A stretch of DNA of 5,674 bases from Acidobacteriaceae bacterium (GTDB taxonomy: Bacteria; Acidobacteriota; Terriglobia; Terriglobales; Acidobacteriaceae), in the NCBI GenBank assembly GCA_003167305.1, contig PMTP01000094.1, forward strand, positions 1 through 5,674. Reading direction: 5' to 3'. Shown here in pieces: positions 1-5,674 of the stretch. Positions within the stretch are counted from its first letter, which is position 1; every line of letters starts with the position of its first letter. The position numbers and the translations under genes are program-made. The notes beneath the pieces are model-generated. The model was given only the letters and a program-made list of their open reading frames with translations, was not told the DNA's origin and searched no databases.

Positions 1-325
1 CCCGCCCCGTAGGGCCAGGACGAATAGGCTGGATAATGTTCATGCCAAGGCGATTAAACATCAGCCGAGAATCGATTCTTGCGATATCGGTGTTTACGAG
101 GATCGATCTGACAATCGCCCCCTAAAGCACGCTCGCTGAGTGCGTGGGGCTGTTCCCGCCAACTGAGATTGAACTTAAGGCTTGTCCGCCAAAAAGGGGG
201 AGAAGCCGGAAAGCAACGCCCCCGCGACGGTACGGCCTCTCCAAGGGACCAAGGCGGTTTCTGGGCATGTTCGTGTTAGTTTGTGGCGACTGCGCGTCAA
301 TTCACAGTTGCATCGATGATATTAA
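1..325. other. Gene-free left flank
   Basis: I see no supportable gene here. A short open frame (144-383, + strand) has a low-complexity, basic, proline-rich start, no Shine-Dalgarno sequence and no recognisable domain, so I treat it as chance. The stretch is G+C-rich around 118-250. It contains weak imperfect stems, such as CACGC (128-132) with GCGTG (142-146) and GCCC (4-7) with GGGC (12-15) at the window edge. None is followed by a T-run, so none is called a terminator. It is probably the spacer between an unseen gene to the left and the permease. Confidence 0.5.
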
Positions 326-363
326 CTGTTCGTTTGCGGACAGCAATCTTCGATTTCGGACAT
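326..363 (+). promoter_or_regulatory. Tandem dyad operator upstream of the permease gene (PadR-like spacing)
   Basis: Two copies of TTCG-N4-CGGACA lie 20 bp apart (329-342 and 349-362), so they fall on nearly the same face of the helix. Each is the right part of a dyad. Site 1 is CTGT (326-329), ten bases, then ACAG (340-343), with TGTTCG facing CGGACA. Site 2 is ATCT (346-349), ten bases, then ACAT (360-363), one mismatch from a perfect ATGT/ACAT pair. From general knowledge, PadR-family regulators bind ATGT/ACAT pairs separated by about 8-10 bases, and PadR genes are common near acidobacterial orphan permeases. Assigning PadR here is inference, since no regulator gene is in the window. The dyads lie 128 bases upstream of the permease start and about 55 bases upstream of the candidate -35. 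Confidence 0.5.
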
Positions 364-390
364 TGGGCTGTAAACGATCGTAGAGCCTTG

Positions 391-447
391 AAAGATTAAC
401 TACTTAATAATCAATTACTTGCACTGCACCAAGTTTGGCCGTACAAA
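391..447 (+). promoter_or_regulatory. Candidate sigma-70-type promoter with AT-rich upstream block
   Basis: A TTGCAC -35-like hexamer (419-424) is separated by 17 bases from a TACAAA -10-like hexamer (442-447). Directly upstream, 391-418 is very A+T-rich compared with its surroundings and could act as an UP element. Transcription would start near 454 and give a leader of about 37 bases with the Shine-Dalgarno sequence at its end. The -35 matches consensus at only three of six bases, so this is a suggestion based on spacing and context. Confidence 0.3.
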
Positions 448-480
448 TGCAGGAATACACCTCGGTTGATTATGCCATCA

Positions 481-484
481 GGAG
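481..484 (+). promoter_or_regulatory. Ribosome binding site of the permease gene
   Basis: GGAG (within AGGAG, 480-484) lies six bases before the ATG at 491. It supports that ATG as the start over the second ATG at 497, which would have worse spacing. Confidence 0.7.
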
Positions 485-490
485 TTTTCC

Positions 491-2947
491 ATGCCAATGC
501 TACTTGATGACCTGCGCTATGCGACACGCCAGTTGCTCAAATCGCCCGGTTTCACTCTGACTGCCATCTTGACGCTGGCGCTCGGTATTGGAGCGACGAC
601 CGCCATTTTCACGCTGGTGTACGACGTGTTGTTGAGGCCGCTTCCCTATGCGCAGCCGGGGCAGTTGGTGGTGATGGAAGAACAGGTTGCGGAGTTCCGC
701 GACATTTACCCGACGCTGCCGATGAACGCCAGCAACTTCACCTTCTGGCAGCAGAACAGCCGCACCATGCAGTCGATGGCGGTGATGGAAGAAGAAGCCG
801 TGCCGCTGGGATCGAGCGGCGCGCCGCAGAAGATAGGCGTGCTGCGCGCCACGCCGGGCATCTTCTCGGTGCTCGATGTTGCGCCCCAGTTTGGCCGCGC
901 ATTTACGCAGCAAGAGGCCCAGCCTGGGCACGAGCGCGTCGTTGTCCTGATGGATGGGCTTTGGCGGCGTCAGTTTCAAGCCGATCCAGCGATTCTCGGC
1001 AAGACGGTCACGCTCGATGGATTTCCGTATACGGTCCTCGGCGTGATGCCGGCCTCGTTTCATCTGCCCCACATGCAGCCTTTCGCCAACACATCCACCG
1101 TGCGTCCGCAACCGGTGGAAGCGCTGCTGCCGAAGGCATTTTCCGCCGAGCAGTTGCGGGAGCGGAATGGCGACTTCAATTATTTCGGCCTGTCACGCTT
1201 GAAGCCAGGCGTCACCCTGGCGCAGGCCAGCGCGGAGATGAACGGTTTTCAGCGAACGATCACGGCCAGCCTCTCCGCCGAGGAGAAAGGCACGCTTTCC
1301 GCCGTGCTGACGCCCTATCAGCAGGCGCTGGTGGGCGGCAATCGCAAGCAGCTGTTGATTCTGCTGGCAGCCGTGGCGGGCCTGCTGCTGGTCGGCTGCG
1401 TCAACATCACCAATCTGCTGCTGGCGCGCGCGGCTGGACGGCGCCAACAGATCGCCGTCGCCGCTGCTCTTGGGGCCAGCCGCGCCGAGTTGCTGCGCAT
1501 GGCCATGCGCGAATCAGCTTTGCTTGCGGCTATGGGCGGCGCGCTGGGCATTCTGCTGGCCGCGGTGTTAGTGCCTTTGATGCAGCACTACCTTCCTTCC
1601 GCTTTGGATTTCCGCGGGCCGCTGCATCTGGATTGGGCCGGCGCGAGCTTTGCTCTCCTGTTGGTTTTGCTGGCGACTTTGCTGGCGGGAGCGGCTCCGG
1701 CGTGGATGGTTGCCCGCACCGGGCCGCAGGAGGTGCTGCATAGCGAGTCGCGGCTGGCCAGCGAGTCGCGCGGTAGCAAACGGATGCGCAGAATCCTGGT
1801 CACCGTGGAAGTCGCGGTTAGCATGACGCTGGTGCTGATGACTGGCCTGCTGACCACGAGCCTCTACCGGCTGCTCCACATCGAGCGCGGCTTTCAGCCC
1901 GAACACACACTGACGGCGACCATCGATCTGCCCTGGAAATCCTATCCCAGAGTGCAAACGCGCATTGCGTTTTATCGGGAAGTTCAGCGCCGATTGACCC
2001 AGCTTCCAGGCGTGGAAGACGCCGCAGCCATCAGCGTGCTGCCCCTCGACGGCGATCGATGGATCGACATGATTCGCGTACCCGGCGACTCCCGGCCCTT
2101 CATGCAATTGCCCTCGGAGCACTTTCGCTGGATCAGCCCCGGATACTTCGAGGCCATTCACCAGCCTCTGATCGCCGGGCGTTTTCTGAGCGCCAGCGAC
2201 GAAGGCAAGAGCTATGTGTTGATCTCGGAGCTGACCGCGCGTACGCTTTGGCCGGGCAAAGATCCTGTCGGCCGGCAATTTCACCGTGCAGGCGACGATG
2301 AAGAGGCGCCGTTTACCGTGATTGGCGTGGTGGGCAACGCACGGACGATCTCGCTGTCGAGTCCAGACCCAATGATGGTGTATATGCCTTATTGGTATCG
2401 CTGCGATTCAACTGGCGGGCTGCTCTTGCGCACCCGTCAGGATCCGGCGATGATGGCGGATGCTCTGCGCAAGACGATCTGGAGCGTCGATCCTGAAGTG
2501 CCTGTCCCCATGGTGCGTGCGCTGGGCGGCGTGGTCGCGGACTCGCTGGCGAATCAGCGCTTTGAGATGGACCTGCTTCTCTTGTTCGCCATCAGCGCCT
2601 TGCTCCTGGCGGGCCTGGGTGTCTATGGCGTCGTCAATTACTCCGTAGTGCAGCGACAACGGGAGATCGGTTTGCGGCTGGCTCTCGGCGCGCAACGAGG
2701 AAATATCTACCGTTTAATGCTGCAGGATGGCCTGACGCCGGTGCTGGCCGGAGCGGCTGTTGGAATCGCTGTCTCGTTTGGCTTTGCGCGAGTGGTGCGC
2801 AGCTTGCTGTTCGGAGTAAGTCCGTACAACTCAGGCATCACCTCGGGCGCTCTCTGTGTGCTCGCGGCGGTAGGAGTTGCCGCGTGCTTGCTTCCTGCGC
2901 GCCGCGCCGCTTCGATCGACCCAATGCAGGCGCTAAGAAGGGAATGA
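491..2947 (+). CDS. ADOP-type ABC transporter permease (fused double MacB/FtsX)
   Basis: This inner-membrane permease of 818 residues is a tandem duplication of the four-helix MacB/FtsX unit. The first half has a helix at about 20-44, an extracytoplasmic MacB-type core domain at about 50-270 (with the family-typical run around 150-187: LWRRQF, then DPAILGK, then TVLGVMP) and three helices at about 287-312, 335-365 and 382-408. The second half repeats this: helix about 434-462, soluble domain about 470-685 ([23 protein letters not shown]) and helices about 694-720, 743-770 and 780-803. The cytoplasmic signature occurs twice, as [15 protein letters not shown] (about 318-332) and [15 protein letters not shown]. 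The C-terminus, [15 protein letters not shown], is a hallmark of the family. The length is normal and the frame intact. No ATPase gene is adjacent, as expected for an orphan permease. In other bacteria MacB-type pumps export macrolides, peptides or lipoproteins; the substrate here cannot be read from the sequence. Confidence 0.95.
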   Translation: MPMLLDDLRYATRQLLKSPGFTLTAILTLALGIGATTAIFTLVYDVLLRPLPYAQPGQLVVMEEQVAEFRDIYPTLPMNASNFTFWQQNSRTMQSMAVMEEEAVPLGSSGAPQKIGVLRATPGIFSVLDVAPQFGRAFTQQEAQPGHERVVVLMDGLWRRQFQADPAILGKTVTLDGFPYTVLGVMPASFHLPHMQPFANTSTVRPQPVEALLPKAFSAEQLRERNGDFNYFGLSRLKPGVTLAQASAEMNGFQRTITASLSAEEKGTLSAVLTPYQQALVGGNRKQLLILLAAVAGLLLVGCVNITNLLLARAAGRRQQIAVAAALGASRAELLRMAMRESALLAAMGGALGILLAAVLVPLMQHYLPSALDFRGPLHLDWAGASFALLLVLLATLLAGAAPAWMVARTGPQEVLHSESRLASESRGSKRMRRILVTVEVAVSMTLVLMTGLLTTSLYRLLHIERGFQPEHTLTATIDLPWKSYPRVQTRIAFYREVQRRLTQLPGVEDAAAISVLPLDGDRWIDMIRVPGDSRPFMQLPSEHFRWISPGYFEAIHQPLIAGRFLSASDEGKSYVLISELTARTLWPGKDPVGRQFHRAGDDEEAPFTVIGVVGNARTISLSSPDPMMVYMPYWYRCDSTGGLLLRTRQDPAMMADALRKTIWSVDPEVPVPMVRALGGVVADSLANQRFEMDLLLLFAISALLLAGLGVYGVVNYSVVQRQREIGLRLALGAQRGNIYRLMLQDGLTPVLAGAAVGIAVSFGFARVVRSLLFGVSPYNSGITSGALCVLAAVGVAACLLPARRAASIDPMQALRRE

Positions 2948-3067
2948 CAGACGCTAAGCCAACGGCGATTCCCAGCTACCAGAAATCTTCCCAGTGATCC
3001 CAGATGCATCGAGTGAGAACTCGGGAATAGCTGAAATGTGAATGCTACCCCTGCTTAGTCCCAATCA

Positions 3068-3112
3068 GGCAATTGAATCAGCAAGGTTGATTTCAGTTAC
3101 TGCCAAATTGCC
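3068..3112. repeat. Nested inverted repeat in the permease 3' flank
   Basis: GGCAATT (3068-3074) pairs perfectly with AATTGCC (3106-3112). Inside it AATCA (3076-3080) pairs with TGATT (3088-3092) around a seven-base loop. The two stems could stack in an RNA. The element begins 121 bases past the permease stop. No T-run follows, so it is not a standard terminator. It could be a 3'-end stabilising structure or chance. Confidence 0.25.
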
Positions 3113-3221
3113 AATGCACTCGTTGACAGCAGATCGGTCCCGATAAGTCGGCCAGCGTTCATCGAATTGCACCAGATGAATCTCAATGGCCGCCTATTTC
3201 ATGAAGGTAGGGCTTGCCCTG

Positions 3222-3233
3222 CACCGGCCGGTG
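3222..3233. repeat. 12-base perfect palindrome CACCGGCCGGTG
   Basis: A perfect 12-base palindrome lies in non-coding DNA about 140 bases beyond the toxin stop. It resembles a small operator half-site pair, but no gene starts nearby, and G+C-rich palindromes of this size are not rare in such DNA. Confidence 0.25.
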
Positions 3234-3374
3234 ATCGCCCAGGTCAACTGCCGGGTTGCCAACCACCGGGGAACCAGCCCACCACCAAAGAACCGCCGCG
3301 CAGACCGGATAAAACATTCATGGATCACGCTCTGCGAGGAATCGGTAAACCCTGGGCAGGCATCGCCGCCGCAA

Positions 3375-3752
3375 TCAAACCTGAATGACCAGCTCGCTGT
3401 ACTGCTTGAGCTGCGGATCGACCGTGACCAGATGCAGCGGTTCGCTGATGGCCTGAGCGATCAGAATCCGGTCAAAGGGGTCGGAGTGATAGAGCGGCAG
3501 GTCGGCCACCAGTGCGGCGTGTCTTGAAAAGACAGGCAGTTCGATTAACCCGCCTGCCATGAATTCTTGTGCAATTCGGTGGGGATCAGCGTTGATCTTC
3601 CCCAGACGGGCCTTGATGGCGATCTCCCAGACCGTGGCCGAGGAGACGTAAACAGCATCGGCGTTGACCATGAGACGCCGGGCCATCTCCGGCAGGCGTT
3701 GCGGCTCGTAATATTGCCAGCAGACGATATGCGTATCTAGAAGAATCTTCAT
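3375..3752 (-). CDS. vapC: PIN-domain ribonuclease toxin (VapC type)
   Basis: This 125-residue protein is a single PIN domain, the usual size for a type II toxin of the VapC kind. These are Mg2+-dependent endoribonucleases that cut RNA, often tRNA or rRNA, when not bound by their antitoxin. The acidic metal-binding set is complete: D6 in the opening MKILLDTHIVCW, E43 in SATVWEIAIK, D94 in the HSDPFDR motif (88-97 region) and D112 in VTVDPQL. It should therefore be catalytically active. The subgroup with DTH at the start and DPFDRxLIAQA is usually paired with Phd/YefM-type antitoxins, as here. Its ATG overlaps the antitoxin stop by one base (TAATG), a layout that couples translation of the two. 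Only a weak GAAGG (3758-3762) serves as Shine-Dalgarno, also pointing to coupling. The exact RNA target cannot be predicted. Confidence 0.93.
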   Translation of the reverse strand: MKILLDTHIVCWQYYEPQRLPEMARRLMVNADAVYVSSATVWEIAIKARLGKINADPHRIAQEFMAGGLIELPVFSRHAALVADLPLYHSDPFDRILIAQAISEPLHLVTVDPQLKQYSELVIQV

Positions 3753-3988
3753 TAGCGGCCTTCAAATCCAGCCAGAATCTCATCCGGCAGAGGCGCATCA
3801 AAGTCTTCCGCAATCCATCCCTTGCCTTCCAGCAGACCAAAGACAATGGGCCGTTTTTCAGGCTTGAGGCTGGTCAGCCGCGCCACCGGCTTTCCATTGC
3901 GCGCGATCACCACGTCGGTGCCGCTGGAGGCCAGGTCAACGAGCTTGGAAAGCTGGGTCTTGGCTGCGTAGATGTTCACGGTGGGCAT
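3752..3988 (-). CDS. Phd/YefM-family antitoxin
   Basis: This 78-residue protein is the antitoxin partner of the PIN toxin encoded just downstream. Residues 1-45 form the Phd/YefM DNA-binding and dimerisation domain (NIYAAKTQLSKLVDLA, then the strand turn VVIARNGKPVARL). The C-terminal part, about 50-78, with GKGWIAEDFDAPLPDEILAGF, matches the flexible tail that wraps around and inhibits PIN toxins in this pairing. The start ATG has a strong GAGGA (3996-4000) seven bases upstream. It is the first gene of a two-gene operon, so antitoxin is made before toxin. The repeats just upstream suggest the autorepression usual for this family. The name vapB is often used for the role, but the fold is Phd-like, so no symbol is given. 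Confidence 0.93.
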   Translation of the reverse strand: MPTVNIYAAKTQLSKLVDLASSGTDVVIARNGKPVARLTSLKPEKRPIVFGLLEGKGWIAEDFDAPLPDEILAGFEGR

Positions 3989-4005
3989 GACAGTCTCCTC
4001 AACTT

Positions 4006-4044
4006 GACTAGGTCTAGTCTAGTCTGATTTTCAGCCTCCCGCAA
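4006..4044 (-). promoter_or_regulatory. Toxin-antitoxin promoter and autoregulatory operator
   Basis: GACTAG (4006-4011) and CTAGTC (4014-4019) form a perfect 6-2-6 dyad. TAGTC repeats at once (4016-4024), giving tandem CTAGT units. Reading the minus strand, TTGCGG (4044-4039) and TAGACT (4021-4016) are separated by 17 bases and could be -35 and -10. The -10 would lie inside the repeated operator, so antitoxin binding would block polymerase. Phd/YefM proteins typically repress their own operons through such short palindromes. The hexamers match consensus only moderately; the dyad itself is plain in the sequence. Confidence 0.5.
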
Positions 4045-4114
4045 CTTAACCCCACAAAAACAACCCAAAAAGGCCGGCGCAGGGGGAATTACCGGGCAGA
4101 ATTTGGCCAATAAA

Positions 4115-4156
4115 ACGCCAAAAAACCTGCATCTCGAGATGCAGGTTTTTTGGCGT
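4115..4156 (-). terminator. Perfect 42-bp palindrome; intrinsic terminator of the deoxyhypusine synthase-like gene
   Basis: The whole element is self-complementary with no mismatch, centred on CTCGAG (4133-4138). On the minus strand it reads as a stem (CCTGCATC / GATGCAGG, TCGA loop) preceded by six A and followed by six T, then GGCGT. That is the layout of a rho-independent terminator, starting 66 bases past the stop at 4222. Because it is symmetric it should also terminate on the + strand, which could stop antisense transcription entering the gene. The stem is long enough for A-tract/T-tract pairing to extend it. Confidence 0.85.
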
Positions 4157-4175
4157 GCAATTTCTCAACAACGGT

Positions 4176-4205
4176 GCGGGTGCCCGCGGTCTCGATTCTG
4201 AGACC
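4176..4205 (-). other. Two abutting hairpins in the 3' untranslated region
   Basis: Just before the terminator the transcript would fold two more perfect stems with no base between them: GGTCTC (4188-4193) with GAGACC (4200-4205) around a six-base loop, and GCGGG (4176-4180) with CCCGC (4183-4187). They lie 17 bases past the stop at 4222. Three consecutive symmetric elements in about 90 bases suggest a structured 3' end. A role in mRNA stability or as a small RNA is inference. Confidence 0.4.
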
Positions 4206-4221
4206 TGGGATCGTCGAAGCT

Positions 4222-5193
4222 CTACCAGCCCAGAACGTAGGCAAAGAGCAGCGGCGCGACGATGGAGGCGTCCGACTCGATGATGAACTTGGGCGTCGCC
4301 TCGCCCAGCTTGCCCCAGGTAATTTTCTCGTTCGGAACGGCGCCGGAGTAGGAGCCGTAACTGGTTGTGGAATCACTGATCTGGCAGAAATAAGCCCAGA
4401 GAGGAACGTGCTCGCGCTGCAAGTCCTGATGCAGCATCGGCACCACGCAGATGGGGAAGTCGCCGGCGATGCCGCCCGCGATCTGGAAGAAGCCCAGCGG
4501 CGTTTCCGCCGTCGTATTGGTGTACCACTCGGCCAGCTCCATCATGTATTCGATGCCGGTGCGCACCGTATGGACGTTCTCCACGTCGCCGGAGATGCAG
4601 TGACCGGCGAACATATTGCCCAGCGTTGAATCCTCCCATCCGGGGACGAAGATGGGCAGGTTCTTCTCCGCCGCGGCCAGAAGCCAACTATCTTTAGGAT
4701 CAATCTGATACGACGCCTTCAGATCGCCGGAGAGGAGAATCTTGTATATGAATTGATGAGGGAAGAGCCGCTCCCCCGCCTGGTCGGCGCGCACCCACTC
4801 CTTCAGGACTTCGTTCTCAATCCGCCGCATCGCCTCCATCTCCGGGATGCAGGTGTCGGTGACGCGATTCATGTGCCGATTCAATAACTTGGCCTCGTCG
4901 GCAGGAGTCAGATCGCGGTAATGCGGCACGCGCTCGTAAAAGTCGTGCGCGACGAGATTAAAAACATCTTCTTCGAGATTAGCGCCTGTGCAGCAGATGC
5001 CATGAATTTTATCCTGGCGAATCATCTCCCCCAGCGAAAGGCCCAGCTCCGCCGTGCTCATAGCGCCACCGATGGTGACGAACATCTTGCCGCCCGCAGC
5101 CAGCAGGGCGTTGTAGGCTTCAGCGGCATCCACCAGCGCTGCGGCGTTGAAGTGGCGATAATGGCGCTTGATAAACGAGGTAATCGGTGGCAT
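4222..5193 (-). CDS. Deoxyhypusine synthase-like protein (bacterial, probable polyamine enzyme)
   Basis: This intact 323-residue cytosolic protein belongs to the deoxyhypusine synthase (DHS) family, which uses NAD to move the aminobutyl group of spermidine. True DHS modifies eIF5A, which bacteria lack, so bacterial members are thought to transfer the group to small amines, for example in homospermidine formation. The NAD-fold motifs are visible: GGAMSTAE (42-49), TGANLEED (69-76) and EDSTLGNM (187-194). The catalytic lysine is K295 in the C-terminal block ITWGK (291-295), with E289 and W293 also kept. Compared with human DHS as I recall it, the spermidine-contacting D243, H288 and D316 correspond to N193, F236 and Y282, so the substrate pocket has changed. 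The start fits family members, which begin shortly before IxxHYRHFNAAALVDAA. A GGGAGAA (5211-5205) lies about 12 bases upstream, slightly far. It stands alone, divergent from the glycosyltransferase and ended by the palindromic terminator. Confidence 0.93.
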   Translation of the reverse strand: MPPITSFIKRHYRHFNAAALVDAAEAYNALLAAGGKMFVTIGGAMSTAELGLSLGEMIRQDKIHGICCTGANLEEDVFNLVAHDFYERVPHYRDLTPADEAKLLNRHMNRVTDTCIPEMEAMRRIENEVLKEWVRADQAGERLFPHQFIYKILLSGDLKASYQIDPKDSWLLAAAEKNLPIFVPGWEDSTLGNMFAGHCISGDVENVHTVRTGIEYMMELAEWYTNTTAETPLGFFQIAGGIAGDFPICVVPMLHQDLQREHVPLWAYFCQISDSTTSYGSYSGAVPNEKITWGKLGEATPKFIIESDASIVAPLLFAYVLGW

Positions 5194-5355
5194 AGTGCGG
5201 ATAGTTCTCCCACATCCAAACTACCACAAGCGATTTGCGGGATACGGCTGGACGAAGCCGCGTAGACCCTTCCGGCAATTCATTGGATGACTTGTACTCC
5301 GCTCTCCATTATGATCGTCTAAGAATAGAGCAGGGAATACGCCAAGCACCTTTTT

Positions 5356-5377
5356 CGCAGTCTGCCCCCAGACTGTG
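5356..5377 (+). promoter_or_regulatory. 7-4-7 inverted repeat in the glycosyltransferase leader
   Basis: CAGTCTG (5358-5364) and CAGACTG (5369-5375) are perfect complements around CCCC. In + strand RNA a G-U and a C-G pair extend the stem to nine (5356-5377). No T-run follows on either strand (a T-run precedes it on +), so it is not a standard terminator. It lies 89 bases before the TTG start of the glycosyltransferase and about 160 bases before the start of the divergent gene. It may be a regulator's binding dyad or an mRNA leader hairpin. Confidence 0.4.
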
Positions 5378-5452
5378 CCTGTCTTGTAGTGGATGGAACA
5401 GCTCGCGCTGCTTCTGTCCCTGTCTACTCGATGAACTAGCAAGAGGGCATTC

Positions 5453-5457
5453 AGGAG
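5453..5457 (+). promoter_or_regulatory. Ribosome binding site that sets a TTG start
   Basis: AGGAG (followed by AAG) lies eight bases before TTG at 5466. There is no ATG or GTG in this frame close upstream. The next ATG, inside the conserved VVMPAYN strand, would delete the first beta strand, so this site decides the start. Confidence 0.65.
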
Positions 5458-5465
5458 AAGAGTCC

Positions 5466-5674
5466 TTGATCAACGGAAAGCGTATTGCGGTTGTGATGCC
5501 GGCCTACAACGCCGAGCGAACCCTGGAGCAGACTGTCCGCGAGCTGTCCGACGTTGTGGACATCCGGATTCTGGTCGACGACTGTAGCCGCGACCAGACC
5601 GCAGCGCTTTCTGAAAAGCTCGGCGTGCTCACGTTTATTCATGATGCGAATTACGGTTATGGGCGCAATCAGCA
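5466..5674 (+). CDS. Family 2 glycosyltransferase, N-terminal part (runs off window)
   Basis: The 69 complete codons present give the start of a GT-A-fold, inverting glycosyltransferase of family GT2. The first strand and nucleotide-sugar loop read KRIAVVMPAYNAERTLEQTV (residues 4-23). The next strand carries the acidic ILVDDCSRDQT motif (about 34-44), which holds the nucleotide and metal. Then comes ANYGYGRNQ, which resembles the NxGYGxNQ stretch of dolichol- or undecaprenyl-phosphate sugar transferases (DPM/DPG-synthase-like). It probably adds a sugar from a nucleotide donor to a lipid carrier or glycan on the cytoplasmic face of the membrane, but the C-terminal part and any membrane helices lie outside the window. 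It starts with TTG behind a strong AGGAG and is divergent from the deoxyhypusine synthase-like gene. A cysteine sits in the VDDCS motif where alanine or serine is more usual, which should not abolish function. Confidence 0.88.
   Translation, partial: MINGKRIAVVMPAYNAERTLEQTVRELSDVVDIRILVDDCSRDQTAALSEKLGVLTFIHDANYGYGRNQ

Larger units (their letters stand above)
2948..3374. other. Gene-free spacer between permease and toxin genes
   Basis: This 427-base stretch lies between two convergent transcription units. It holds no credible gene: open frames at 3167-3388 and 3186-3527 lack ribosome binding sites and known motifs, and the longer one runs antisense into the toxin gene. There is no clear T-tailed terminator for either flanking unit. 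Small symmetric elements are present: a short stem CGAGT-GAGA-ACTCG (3010-3023), a nested inverted repeat at 3068-3112 and a 12-base palindrome at 3222-3233. Confidence 0.5.

Noticed and set aside
118..149. Imperfect hairpin (CCCC / CACGC with GCGTG / GGGG)
   Set aside because: It needs a one-sided five-base bulge and a nine-base loop and has no T-run, so chance pairing in G+C-rich DNA is likely.
144..383. 79-residue + strand open frame upstream of the permease
   Set aside because: There is no ribosome binding site or domain, the composition is basic and low-complexity, and its 3' half overlaps the tandem operator dyads.
961..1743. 260-residue + strand frame and several minus-strand frames inside 491-2947
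   Set aside because: They are out-of-frame shadows of the permease, typical of high-G+C coding DNA, with arginine/alanine/glutamine-rich nonsense translations.
2954..3067. Minus-strand open stretch of 36 codons with protein-like text (IPEFSLDASGITGKISGSW)
   Set aside because: It has no start codon and is closed by stops on both sides. It could be a decayed gene tail, but I recognise no family.
3186..3527. 113-residue + strand open frame (and the overlapping 3167-3388 frame)
   Set aside because: It runs antisense into the well-supported PIN toxin gene, has no Shine-Dalgarno sequence and shows no recognisable motif.
4921..5265. + strand frame over the deoxyhypusine synthase-like gene (also 4150-4629 + and 4373-4687 -)
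   Set aside because: They are shadows of the conserved minus-strand gene, with no motif or ribosome binding site.
5308..5315. Overlapping -10-like hexamers on both strands (TATGAT on +, CATAAT on -)
   Set aside because: Neither has an acceptable -35 hexamer at 16-18 bases, so I do not call a divergent promoter.

Overview
The window looks like a chromosomal segment from an Acidobacteriota (Terriglobia-type) bacterium. The main reason is the large protein at 491-2947, an FtsX/MacB-type permease with two fused halves and no ATPase beside it. This is the layout of the 'acidobacterial duplicated orphan permeases' (ADOPs), which are strongly expanded in that phylum. The fairly high G+C and the other gene families fit, but no rRNA or other phylogenetic marker is present, so the assignment is an inference.

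Layout, left to right. Positions 1-490 carry no convincing gene. They do hold a clear regulatory layout for the permease: two dyads on a 20-bp period (326-363), an AT-rich block, a candidate promoter (419-447) and a good Shine-Dalgarno sequence. The permease fills 491-2947 on the + strand. Positions 2948-3374 are gene-free, with only small inverted repeats.

On the minus strand, 3988 down to 3375 is a compact type II toxin-antitoxin operon: a Phd/YefM-type antitoxin followed by a PIN-domain (VapC-type) toxin, overlapping by one base. A repeat-rich operator sits over the likely -10 of its promoter. Next is a minus-strand gene (5193 down to 4222) for a bacterial deoxyhypusine synthase-like protein, probably a polyamine-modifying enzyme. 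Its 3' untranslated region holds two small hairpins and then a perfect 42-bp palindrome that reads as an intrinsic terminator. Divergent from it, at 5466, a family 2 glycosyltransferase starts with TTG and runs off the window. Its leader contains a 7-4-7 inverted repeat.

The genes do not form one pathway. The window reads as four independent transcription units: the permease, the toxin-antitoxin pair, the polyamine enzyme and the glycosyltransferase. I found no CRISPR array, tRNA, rRNA, insertion sequence or phage gene. The best candidates for something under-described are the tandem operator upstream of the orphan permease, and the deoxyhypusine synthase-like enzyme, which keeps the catalytic lysine but has lost several spermidine-binding residues.
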